NCBI GenBank assembly: GCA_029778965.1
Contig: JAKPBL010000626.1
Location: 1 to 6,498, forward strand
Direction: 5' to 3'
Length of the DNA stretch: 6,498 nucleotides
DNA from: Bacteroidota bacterium
GTDB lineage: Bacteria; Bacteroidota; Bacteroidia; Chitinophagales; Chitinophagaceae
The notes under the pieces were generated by a model, which searched no databases, was not told the DNA's origin, and worked only from the letters and a program-made list of their open reading frames with translations. How positions within the stretch are numbered: the stretch's first letter is position 1; each line of letters opens with the position of its first letter. Positions 1-6,122 of this stretch are shown in pieces. The position numbers were made by a program, and so were the translations under genes.

Positions 1-1504
1 TTGTTTTTCCAAGCCGTTTTTCTGTACCGATGCCATACCCGAAACTGACAATGCGCCGGCTGGTATCGGGCTGCACGCCGCCCATCAGGATACTGTACAA
101 CCGGTGATTGCCGGTTTTAACGGCAGCGTTGTAAGGCGTAAGCTCGGTGCCGTACAGGGCCAGCTTGTGATAACCTTTCCATACGATATTGATCAGCCCG
201 ATGCTCAGCCCCGAAGAGCTGTCGGCAATATTGACCAGCCCCACCTGCACACCTTCCAGTCGCCGTGCATAGTTGACAACGCCCGACACCTGCACGCCCC
301 TGATGGTATCCCGTACAAAATTGCTGACGCCCGCTACCTGCAAGCCATCCAGTGAACGCATATTGGTATTGGCCACGCCACTCACCGTGAGCCCGCGGAA
401 ACCCAGGCGATTGAAATTCGCTACGCCGCCCACCTGCATACCCCGGGTGTTGCCCTGCACGCTGTTGACGATGCCCGCCGCCTGGAAGCCGCTGGTATTA
501 CCCCCCACCAGGTTGAATAAACCGCCTACCTGTACATGCGCCACATCTTTTCGGTCGATATTGAAGAGTCCGCCGATTTCAGCGCCTTTCACACCGGCAC
601 TGTAACCACCGAACAGGTTCAGCGAAAAATGATTGACCACCTGCGCGTTCATCCGGCCATTGGTAGAGAGACCGGGCAGCACCGATGCCTGCACCGGCCG
701 CACGGTGAAGAATTTGCCGAAGTTGAGGCTCTGCATGCGCAGGCGCGACGACAGCACGAAGCGCCCCATGGCTGTTCGCTGCACGCGGATGGAATCGAGC
801 TTTTTGTAGAGGTATAAGATGCTGCTGCTGTCGGGTTGTGGTACGGCGATAAACAATGAATCGGGCGGGTAGCTGCGGCCCGGCCCGATGATCACCTGCG
901 ACCCGTAAAAATCAGCAGGCTGCAGGGTTACCGTCAGTTGCTGGTCAAGGCCCGGCTGCAGGCGCACGGTAGTGTCCTGGTAAAACTCTTTGCTCACCGT
1001 CAGGGCGGCCGTTTTGTATTTGGAGCGCAGCTTCAGCCTGAAATAACCATCGGTATTGGTGAGGGTCGATTGCAGGCGGTCTTTTTCATACACGCTGGCG
1101 TCTGGCAACTGCTCGCCGGTCTGGTCGTCGCGCACATAACCGCTTACCAGGTAAACACCGTCGTTGCCGGGCTGCTGGCTGGTAACCAGGCTTACCTGGA
1201 GCGGGCGCCGCCGGATGATGATATAATTGCCGCTTTCGCGGAATTCAAACTCGCCGGTAAAAATCTGCGCCAGTGCGGCGTTTACAGTGTGGCGGCCGCC
1301 TGCATAATCGACCAGGCTGTCGCGCGGCACCAGGGCGCTGTTATAGCTGAAAAAGAAATTGCCTTCGTTGCTGATCAGCTCCAGCACCTGTTGTACGGTA
1401 TAGCGGTCAGCCCTCACTGTTACGATGCGTTCCAGCAATTGCGCTTTCACGCAAAAGGAGAGGAGGGTGAAGGCCACAACCAGATAATATTTATTCCAGC
1501 ACAT
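1..1504 (-). CDS. STN / carboxypeptidase-regulatory-like surface protein with 16-residue repeats (3' end beyond window)
   Basis: The minus-strand frame stays open from the ATG at 1504 to the left edge, giving 501 codons without a stop; the C-terminus lies outside. Residues 1-21 look like a signal peptide (basic N-terminus, hydrophobic core at 7-18, cleavage probably after VKA), so the product is exported. Residues about 25-100 read as an STN (secretin/TonB short N-terminal) domain, with the typical FFFSYNSALVP and YIIIRRR segments. Residues about 119-195 resemble a carboxypeptidase regulatory-like beta-sandwich (VSGYVRDDQTGEQLPDASV, then TNTDGYF). Residues 308-439 hold nine copies of a repeat of the form G-x-Q-V-x-G-h-x-N, like the surface repeats of Leptospira LA_2272-type proteins. 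The start overlaps the end of fecR by 14 bases, which suggests translational coupling. By family knowledge the STN domain would contact FecR in the periplasm. No TonB plug or barrel is visible in this part. The ligand is unknown. Confidence 0.85.
   Translation of the reverse strand, partial: MCWNKYYLVVAFTLLSFCVKAQLLERIVTVRADRYTVQQVLELISNEGNFFFSYNSALVPRDSLVDYAGGRHTVNAALAQIFTGEFEFRESGNYIIIRRRPLQVSLVTSQQPGNDGVYLVSGYVRDDQTGEQLPDASVYEKDRLQSTLTNTDGYFRLKLRSKYKTAALTVSKEFYQDTTVRLQPGLDQQLTVTLQPADFYGSQVIIGPGRSYPPDSLFIAVPQPDSSSILYLYKKLDSIRVQRTAMGRFVLSSRLRMQSLNFGKFFTVRPVQASVLPGLSTNGRMNAQVVNHFSLNLFGGYSAGVKGAEIGGLFNIDRKDVAHVQVGGLFNLVGGNTSGFQAAGIVNSVQGNTRGMQVGGVANFNRLGFRGLTVSGVANTNMRSLDGLQVAGVSNFVRDTIRGVQVSGVVNYARRLEGVQVGLVNIADSSSGLSIGLINIVWKGYHKLALYGTELTPYNAAVKTGNHRLYSILMGGVQPDTSRRIVSFGYGIGTEKRLGKT
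188..583 (-). repeat. Tandem 48-bp coding repeats (16-residue G-x-Q-V-x-G-x-x-N units)
   Basis: Within the STN protein, the unit starts fall at residues 307, 323, 339, 355, 371, 387 and 403, an exact 16-residue step, then at 418 and 432 as the step shortens to 15 and 14. Examples are HVQVGGLFN, GMQVGGVAN, GLQVAGVSN and GVQVSGVVN. The small-residue and Asn pattern suggests a regularly stacked beta structure, or strands of a barrel. The protein repeat is much better kept than the DNA repeat, so this is an old array under selection rather than a fresh expansion. Confidence 0.8.
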
Positions 1505-2447
1505 AATCGTCGTTGGTTTTGATCACGCGGATATCGAAAGTTTGCGCCACCACCGCAAGGATATTTTCCAGCGGTTCTTCATTGAAGGTGGTGCTGATAC
1601 GCAGCTCGCGGATGGTGGGGTTGTAGATGCGAATGCGGCGGCCATAGGCTTTCTCCAGGGCTTCGGCCAGTTTCCAGAGCGGGGTATTGTCGCACACGAA
1701 TTGTTTATTGCTGTAATACCGGTACAGTTGATCGGTCTCTTTGGTTTGCAGAAAATGATCCAGGCTGTCGTAGGCGCGCAGCTTGTCGCCCGGCAACAAT
1801 TCGGCCGATAAGCCGCCGCGCTGCACCCGCACGCGGCCGGTTGCCACGATCACTTCGGTAAGGCCCTGCTGTTCATTTACATTAAAAGAAGTACCGAGTA
1901 CGGTGATGGTAAGCCTGCCGGCTTCCACTACAAATGGATGACTGCTGTCGCGTTTGACATCGAAAAATGCTTCGCCTTCAAGCGTCACCCGCCGGGTGGC
2001 GCCCCTGAACTGTCGGGGATAGCCGATGCGGGCGGCTTTGTTGAGGGTAATGGCCGAGCCGTCGGGCAACGACCGGGTCAGTACGCTGTCGGCGCTGGCA
2101 ACTTGCAGGGTGGGTGCTGATTGCCGGTAAACCAGCCATCCCGCCACCGCCAGTCCCATCGCCAGCACGAAGATGGCAGCCATGCGCCGGAAAAAAGAGA
2201 TGCTTTTTGGAGCGGGCGTCGCGGGCTGGATGCGTTGCTGGAAACGGTGCCAGGCAGCATCTACATTCACCTCGCTGCCGGCGGCCAGCCGGCGGCTTTC
2301 ATTCCAGATGGTTTGGCGGTCGCGGCATTGTTTTTCGTTGCCGGGCGACAAGCGGCGCCATTCATCCAGCGCCTGCAATTCGGCGGCGCTGGCCTCGCCA
2401 GCCAACCAGCGGATGATCAACGCTTCGAAGTCGTTCGCTGTGTTCAT
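1491..2447 (-). CDS. FecR family anti-sigma factor with DUF4974 domain
   Basis: A 318-residue protein, the usual length for Bacteroidota FecR-like anti-sigma regulators. The N-terminal cytoplasmic part (about 7-70: LIIRWLAGEASAAEL, then ALDEWR) would bind the ECF sigma factor. A single membrane helix lies at about 89-107. The periplasmic FecR domain (about 115-208) has the hallmark segments LPDGSAITLNKAARI, VTLEGEAFFDVKRD, HPFVVEAG and VLGTSFNVN. A DUF4974 domain closes it (about 248-318: NTPLWKLAEALEKAYG, then ISTTFNEEPLENIL). The ATG at 2447 is chosen over further-upstream starts in the same frame because family homology begins exactly there and the ATG overlaps the sigma-factor stop as ATGA. 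The next gene starts inside its last codons. It probably relays a signal from the neighbouring STN protein to the sigma factor; the partner pairing is inferred from gene order. Confidence 0.93.
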   Translation of the reverse strand: MNTANDFEALIIRWLAGEASAAELQALDEWRRLSPGNEKQCRDRQTIWNESRRLAAGSEVNVDAAWHRFQQRIQPATPAPKSISFFRRMAAIFVLAMGLAVAGWLVYRQSAPTLQVASADSVLTRSLPDGSAITLNKAARIGYPRQFRGATRRVTLEGEAFFDVKRDSSHPFVVEAGRLTITVLGTSFNVNEQQGLTEVIVATGRVRVQRGGLSAELLPGDKLRAYDSLDHFLQTKETDQLYRYYSNKQFVCDNTPLWKLAEALEKAYGRRIRIYNPTIRELRISTTFNEEPLENILAVVAQTFDIRVIKTNDDYVLE

Positions 2448-3016
2448 AGCGGCAGGTTGAAGAGGATGAACAATAGGGGTAAGTAATCGGCCAGTTTCTC
2501 GCGCAGCAATCGCAGCGCCTTGCCGATCTGGTTCTCGACGGTTTTCACGGAGATGGACAACCGGTCGGCGATCTCCTGGTAGCGCAGCTCTTCGAAGCGG
2601 CTGAGCTGGAAAACCGTACGGCATTGCTCGGGCAGGGTGGCCAGCGCCTCGTCGAGCTTTTGCTGTAATTCGGTCAGTTGTACCCGGCCGGCCGCCGAGG
2701 GGTAATCGACCGGCCGCAGGCGGTTGTATTGCTGGTAAGCTGCTTTCACTTTTTCATGTTTGAGTTGGTTCAGGCAGCGGTTGTGTACGGCGCGGTAGAG
2801 ATAGGCGGTGGCCGATTGCCGGATGCCGAGCTAGTCCTGTTTCTCCCAAAGGGCAACGAATACCTGCTGTACCATTTCCTCCGCCTGGGAGGTATCTTTC
2901 AGTATCGTGCAGGCATAGGCGTGCAGCGGCTTATAATAAGTCCGGAACACCTGTTCAAAGTCTAGGTTGCCCGCATCGGTGGGAAGCAGCCGCGGGCCCG
3001 TGTGGGATATCGTCAT
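2444..3016 (-). pseudogene. RNA polymerase ECF sigma factor, interrupted by an in-frame TAG
   Basis: Read through, this frame gives a 190-residue ECF sigma factor of normal length. Region 2 spans about residues 19-85 (FEQVFRTYYKPLHAYA, AEEMVQQVFVALWEK, then AYLYRAVHNRCLNQLKHEK). Region 4 spans about 128-178 (LPEQCRTVFQLSRFEELRYQ, then EIADRLSISVKTVENQI). Codon 62 (2831-2833) is TAG, directly after LWEKQD, and stops translation inside region 2. Both halves are in the same frame and otherwise look functional, so the change is a single recent substitution, a sequencing error, or a readthrough site. TAG is used as an ordinary stop elsewhere in the window, which argues against reassignment. The ATG at 3016 is preferred to a TTG at 3082 because the latter would add an unconserved extension and would lie upstream of the candidate -7 element. 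The gene overlaps fecR by four bases. Confidence 0.85.
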
Positions 3017-3039
3017 ACCTGGGCGTTGATAATGCCGGT

Positions 3040-3047
3040 CAAAAATA
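3040..3047 (-). promoter_or_regulatory. Candidate -7 element (TATTTTTG) of the ECF sigma operon
   Basis: The minus-strand octamer TATTTTTG fits the Bacteroidota TAnnTTTG consensus and sits 23 bases before the ATG at 3016, close to the spacing seen at the DUF2975 promoter in this same window. No TTG is found at the expected -33 distance, so the call rests on one element in AT-containing sequence. Confidence 0.35.
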
Positions 3048-3132
3048 ATCGCTTCTGCCAAAGGGTCTTTACGATACGACAACCATTCATCCTTTTCCCC
3101 CTATGGTCGGTAAAAATTAATTCCACGGCCAG

Positions 3133-3663
3133 CTATTTACCCAGGTTCGAGAGCAGGGCCCTGAAGAAATCGATACCCTTTTTCCGGGCGAAGGCGATGT
3201 TGCGGTCGGGGATGGCTTCCGGGTCGCCGGCATAGTGTTCCAGCGCCCGGTCGATGCTTTCCTCGCGCAACAGGTGGAAAAGGGGGAAGGGGGCACGGTT
3301 GGTATAGTTGGCCGGGTCGTCGGGCGGGGCGCCTTCAAAGGCATACAACGGGTGGAAGCTGGCCAGTTGATAGACGCCTTCATAACCCTCGCCGACCAGG
3401 CGGGTTTCGAGCGCGTCGAGCGTATCTAGGTAGTCTTCAAAATCATCGAGGGCGTGCGGTACGATGACCAGGGTGGTTTCGGTATTGCTGTTGTCATCGA
3501 GCCAGCGCGCTTCGGCCAGTAGCAGCTCATCGAGCGCTTCGTCTTTTTCCGCCACGCGATACCGGATCAGGTCACGGTCATATACATGTGCAGCAAAGGG
3601 GCAAAAGCCGCAGCCGATAACGATGTCGCGCACCCATTGGCGGGTAATATGGATATAAGGCAT
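3133..3663 (-). CDS. DUF1415 family protein
   Basis: A 176-residue soluble protein with no signal peptide or membrane helix. It carries the conserved blocks of the DUF1415 family in order: WV-x-DIVIGCGFCPFA (residues 10-24), TTLVIVPHALDDFEDYLD (63-80), VYQLASFHPLYAFEG (97-111), PPDDPANYTNRAPFPLFHLL (113-132) and REESIDRAL plus IPDRN (133-155). The two cysteines at 18 and 21 and the invariant-looking His/Asp/Asn residues could form a metal or catalytic site, but the family's biochemical role is not known to me and none is claimed. The ATG at 3663 is chosen because family similarity starts with it; a longer frame from 3720 would read through the hairpin at 3695-3716. It ends with TAG. It lies 116 bases upstream of the sigma-factor start on the same strand, so co-transcription is possible but not shown. 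Confidence 0.88.
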   Translation of the reverse strand: MPYIHITRQWVRDIVIGCGFCPFAAHVYDRDLIRYRVAEKDEALDELLLAEARWLDDNSNTETTLVIVPHALDDFEDYLDTLDALETRLVGEGYEGVYQLASFHPLYAFEGAPPDDPANYTNRAPFPLFHLLREESIDRALEHYAGDPEAIPDRNIAFARKKGIDFFRALLSNLGK

Positions 3664-3679
3664 GCGTGGCGAAATTGAG

Positions 3680-3716
3680 AAAAAATGCGGTAACCGCCGG
3701 TAGTTTTCTGCCGGCG
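3680..3716 (-). terminator. Strong GC hairpin, possible terminator after the iron permease gene
   Basis: On the minus strand CGCCGGCAG and CTACCGGCG pair around an AAAA loop (3695-3716): nine pairs, one of them a G-T wobble. A run of six T follows, but about eight bases after the stem rather than directly, so it is a non-canonical Rho-independent terminator. It lies between the permease stop at 3798 and the DUF1415 start at 3663, so it could equally be a leader structure of the latter. Confidence 0.4.
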
Positions 3717-3797
3717 CCACTGAGGCCTTGCAGCCGGTTCGGGGCGATCCCGCTGGTGGCCGTTCGGGGTTCTCCGGCCGGTGACAGGGCAGCGGCG

Positions 3798-4190
3798 TCA
3801 GGAGCCCGATTTATCGGACAGGTCGATGTATTTTTTCTTGATGACCTCGATTTCGTCTTCGGTGAGGTCTTCGATATCGATCAGCCTGTTATCGGCTTTT
3901 TCGATAGCGGCGATCAGCTCGTTCAGTTTGAGCTGGATGGCCATGGTGTCTTTATTCTGCGATTGCTGGATCACGAATACCATGAGAAATGTAATGATGG
4001 TGGTGCCAGTGTTGATGACCAACTGCCAGGTTTCGGAAAAGCCGGCGAGTGGTCCTACCGCGGCCCAGACAATCACCAGGAGGGCGGCGGCAATAAAGGC
4101 GGCGGGGCTGCCGCTGGCCCGGGTGATTTTGCTGGCGATCTTGTCGAAGAGCCGGTGCAGTCCGCCGGGTTTGTTGGCATGGAGTGACAT
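3798..4190 (-). CDS. Low-affinity iron permease family membrane protein
   Basis: A 130-residue inner-membrane protein that matches the bacterial low-affinity iron permease family (PF04120, related to yeast Fet4) in length and in its signature WQLVINTGTTIITFLMVFVI (residues 55-74), followed by QQSQNKDT-x-A-x-QLKLNELI. Two membrane helices are visible at about 29-50 and 56-75, preceded by the typical short amphipathic N-terminus with RASGSP-x-AF (24-32). The acidic C-terminal tail (about 99-118, NRLIDIEDLTEDEIEVIKKK) is cytoplasmic by family pattern. Transport of ferrous iron or other divalent metal is inferred from the family name only; many bacterial members are untested. The ATG at 4190 is the natural start, and the next upstream gene is on the other side of a composition break, so this is probably the first gene of its transcript. 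It ends with TGA. Confidence 0.87.
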   Translation of the reverse strand: MSLHANKPGGLHRLFDKIASKITRASGSPAAFIAAALLVIVWAAVGPLAGFSETWQLVINTGTTIITFLMVFVIQQSQNKDTMAIQLKLNELIAAIEKADNRLIDIEDLTEDEIEVIKKKYIDLSDKSGS

Positions 4191-4274
4191 GAGTTGTTTT
4201 TAACGCGCGCCAAAAAACGCATGCCAATGCCGGTTTCGGGCGTTCCGTGGCCCGTGCGCCGGCCGACATTGCAA

Positions 4275-4850
4275 AAATGCATAAAATTACTTCTGTTCTA
4301 CAGAAGGATAGGGAAAAGCCGGGAACTGATTTTGAAGCAGATAGCCTGACAATCGTTTGGTTGGACAAAGATGAACTTTTCAAAGATGTCCCCCCGCCTA
4401 CTGACAACGACTATCATATTGCCAAACCCGGCCAGCAGGCGTTTTTTGAAGTATGTAATGAATTTTGGTGGACAATTACATACGTGGCAAAGGGCTAAAA
4501 AGGAAAGAAGTGATCTATGCAAAAGACATGTTGGGAACTGTAGTGAGACCGATGTTTTTGCAAATGATAGCTTGGAGAATTGGCTATGCTTTTGACTTTA
4601 AAATCTCAATGGGGAAATCGGAGAAATCTGCTGATAAATACACCTGGACAGCTCTTTCTATGGTGAAGTACTGAAAACCTATACAGACGCAAACATCGAA
4701 AATAACTGGAATTCATTGTTCCTAATGGCAAGTATTTTCAAAGAAGCACAAATTAAATTGGCCGAAAAGTTATTTGAACACAGAAACTATTCGAATGTAG
4801 ACGAAGCTAAACACACGTTAGAATATATTCAAAAACTACGTTACCGGTGA
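4275..4850 (+). pseudogene. Aminoglycoside 6-adenylyltransferase (ANT(6)/AadK-like) remnant, 5'-truncated and frameshifted
   Basis: Three frames on the plus strand join into one protein remnant of about 190 residues. Frame one gives DSLTIVWLDKDELFKDVPPP, NDYHIAKP, then EVCNEFWWTITYVAKG, which is the core of streptomycin adenylyltransferases. One missing base near 4494-4496 shifts it to LKRKEVIYAKDMLGTVVRP and IAWRIGYAFDFKISMGKSEK. A second missing base near 4637-4641 shifts it to LDSSFYGEVLKTY, NIENNWNSLFLMASIFKEA and a natural TGA at 4848. Intact enzymes have about 290-300 residues; the first ~95, which carry the nucleotide-binding and catalytic aspartate motifs, are absent. The usual N-R-I-D-L-T-L-like segment seems to be HKITSVL, lacking the Asp. 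The gene cannot make an active enzyme. A plausible ATG at 4247 extends into unrelated GC-rich sequence and is not meaningful. ANT(6) genes are often mobile, which fits the composition shift here. Confidence 0.85.
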
Positions 4851-5022
4851 GGCGGCTACCGCTGCAGACGATCACTATCATTCCATTGGCAGGAGTATCG
4901 AATAATTCCTTGCCTTGGTGCTACTATTTAATTGCAATTTGACTGGCCAGACATACTATTGAGCAGTACAGTTTGGCTTTAGCGGTACGAGATACAGTGT
5001 TGACCGGTTTTCTATAAAGGAT
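4851..5022. other. Gap between the adenylyltransferase remnant and the DUF2975 operon
   Basis: I see no reading frame with recognisable protein features, no tRNA-like fold and no insertion-sequence ends here. Composition is mixed to AT-rich. It may contain further decayed DNA from the same acquisition as the adenylyltransferase remnant. Confidence 0.5.
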
Positions 5023-5051
5023 AAATATTTATTGTTTATCAATAAATATTT
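5023..5051. promoter_or_regulatory. Perfect palindrome (12-base arms, 5-base centre), likely operator
   Basis: AAATATTTATTG (5023-5034) and CAATAAATATTT (5040-5051) are exact reverse complements around TTTAT. The left arm contains the TTG proposed as the -33 element and the right arm fills the space before the -7 element, so a protein bound here would block RNA polymerase. The obvious candidate is the HTH protein encoded third in the operon, giving autorepression; that is inference. Confidence 0.7.
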
Positions 5052-5062
5052 GCCTATATTTG
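5032..5062 (+). promoter_or_regulatory. Bacteroidota-type promoter of the DUF2975 operon
   Basis: TATATTTG at 5055-5062 matches the TAnnTTTG -7 consensus, and TTG at 5032-5034 lies 20 bases upstream, within the usual -33 to -7 spacing. Transcription would start near 5068, leaving a leader of under 20 bases before the ATG at 5085. Confidence 0.65.
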
Positions 5063-5084
5063 CTGTATTATTTAAAAATCAGCA

Positions 5085-5627
5085 ATGATGTCAAAGACAA
5101 ACAACGTTGTATTTAAGGGCTTATATGTAGTGGCCTGGATCATTTTTGTCGGCTTGTGCATTGAAGCAGGAGGCTTACTGGTAAATTTCTTTTTCAGTCT
5201 GTATAAGCCTGCATTTATCGGGAATCTTTATCAAAAGCTGGACCTGACGGAAACGTATAAGAACAATAGAATGGTTTTTTTGGGTATTTACAGTTTTATT
5301 CTGGTCATTTCAGTTTTAAAAGCCTGCTTGTTTTACATAGTTATAAGGCTAATGCACAAAATGGATTTAGCAAAACCGTTCAGCAGTTTTGTTGCCGCAC
5401 AAATTTTACAGATCAGTTATTACACGCTTTCAATCGGACTGTTAAGTCATATTGCCCGGCAGTTAACCGAAAATTATTTAGCGCATTACGGTGTTGTCGC
5501 AAACAAGGTAAACCAGTTTTGGGAAGACAGCCAGGCTTTTATTTTAATGGGAGCTGTCATTTATATTATTGCGACAATTTTCAAAAAGGGAGTAGATATT
5601 CAGCACGAAAATGATTTAACCGTATAA
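5085..5627 (+). CDS. DUF2975 family membrane protein (first of tandem pair)
   Basis: A 180-residue integral membrane protein with four predicted helices at about residues 11-37, 63-90, 99-123 and 150-166, the layout of DUF2975 proteins (relatives of Bacillus YoaS). The last residues, HENDLTV, match the conserved C-terminal tail of this family and the tail of the next gene. DUF2975 genes are commonly followed by a small YozG-like HTH gene, as here. The function is unknown; a membrane sensor or partner of the regulator is a guess from gene order. The start codon is one of two adjacent ATGs (5085 or 5088); the first fits the short leader from the promoter at 5055-5062. The loop between helices 1 and 2 (about 38-62) and that between 3 and 4 (about 124-149) are polar and probably on the same side. 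Only 12 bases separate it from the next gene. Confidence 0.82.
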   Translation: MMSKTNNVVFKGLYVVAWIIFVGLCIEAGGLLVNFFFSLYKPAFIGNLYQKLDLTETYKNNRMVFLGIYSFILVISVLKACLFYIVIRLMHKMDLAKPFSSFVAAQILQISYYTLSIGLLSHIARQLTENYLAHYGVVANKVNQFWEDSQAFILMGAVIYIIATIFKKGVDIQHENDLTV

Positions 5628-5639
5628 CACAAAGACGCT

Positions 5640-6119
5640 ATGAAAAAAACTTCCATCATCTTTCTTCAGGCAGTCATCGTGCTTATCGGCATGGTGGCCC
5701 TTGCTATACTGGTCCGTATGCCCCTAACCGAGGGCAGAGCCGCGAACCTTGACTTGGTCAGCATTTACACCGACCCGCTTATCTTGTATGGATACGCAGC
5801 ATCAATTGCTTTCTTTATTGCGTTGTATAAAGCGTTCAGGTTGCTGGGATATATCAGGCAGAATAGCGTATTTTCAGTAAGTTCTGTAGGGGCTTTAAAG
5901 AGCATAAAATATTGCGCAATGGCACTAAGTGTTTTAATCGTGATTGCAGGGGTATATATAAGAATATTCCATAGCAAAGAAGACGACCCTGCAGGTTTTC
6001 TTGCCATTTGTATCCTGACCACTTTTGTTTCCATCGTGGTTGCCACTGCTGCAGCAATATTCGAAAAAATATTGCAAAATGCCGTAGATATGAAATCTGA
6101 AAACGACTTAACCATTTGA
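5640..6119 (+). CDS. DUF2975 family membrane protein (second of tandem pair)
   Basis: A 159-residue membrane protein with four helices at about residues 5-26, 46-68, 88-109 and 119-141, and a C-terminal SENDLTI tail nearly identical to that of the preceding gene. The segment before helix 3 (NSVFSVSSVGALKSIKYCAM, 75-94) fits the DUF2975 pattern of an F-x-x-x-N/G-x-x-x-L-K/R-x-I motif. Outside the tail and the helix layout the two neighbours differ strongly, so the pair is an old duplication or the two parts of a heteromer. No strong Shine-Dalgarno sequence is visible, which is normal in this phylum. It is followed after three bases by the HTH gene, so all three are one transcript. Confidence 0.82.
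   Translation: MKKTSIIFLQAVIVLIGMVALAILVRMPLTEGRAANLDLVSIYTDPLILYGYAASIAFFIALYKAFRLLGYIRQNSVFSVSSVGALKSIKYCAMALSVLIVIAGVYIRIFHSKEDDPAGFLAICILTTFVSIVVATAAAIFEKILQNAVDMKSENDLTI
6054..6075. repeat. Inverted repeat inside the second DUF2975 gene
   Basis: GCAATATT (6054-6061) and AATATTGC (6068-6075) are exact reverse complements around six bases, 47 bases before the HTH start. It shares AATATT-type half-sites with the palindrome at 5023-5051, but it is coding sequence and may be chance. Confidence 0.35.
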
Positions 6120-6122
6120 GCT

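Noticed and set aside
188..583. CRISPR array suggested by the regular 48-base spacing
   Set aside because: The periodicity is in the protein, not in conserved DNA repeats with unique spacers, and it lies inside a coding frame.
938..1522. Plus-strand open frame of 194 codons
   Set aside because: It is antisense to the STN protein, whose signal peptide, domains and repeats are all recognisable; the plus-strand translation has no family features.
2448..2624. N-terminal extension of FecR from an upstream in-frame start at 2624
   Set aside because: The extension is out-of-frame sigma factor region 4; FecR similarity and the ATGA coupling both begin at 2447.
3017..3082. TTG start at 3082 for the ECF sigma factor
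   Set aside because: It adds 22 residues without family similarity and lies upstream of the candidate -7 box; the ATG at 3016 gives the usual length.
3664..3720. Longer DUF1415 start at 3720
   Set aside because: The added 19 residues are encoded by the hairpin region and do not resemble the family, which starts at MPYIHITRQW.
3758..3779. GGCCG/CGGCC inverted repeat downstream of the iron permease gene
   Set aside because: It is a five-base stem with a long loop and no T-tract, expected by chance in GC-rich DNA; the hairpin at 3695-3716 is much stronger.
3666..4187. Plus-strand open frame of 173 codons opposite the iron permease gene
   Set aside because: The minus strand carries a clear permease signature; this frame is a shadow produced by GC-rich codons.
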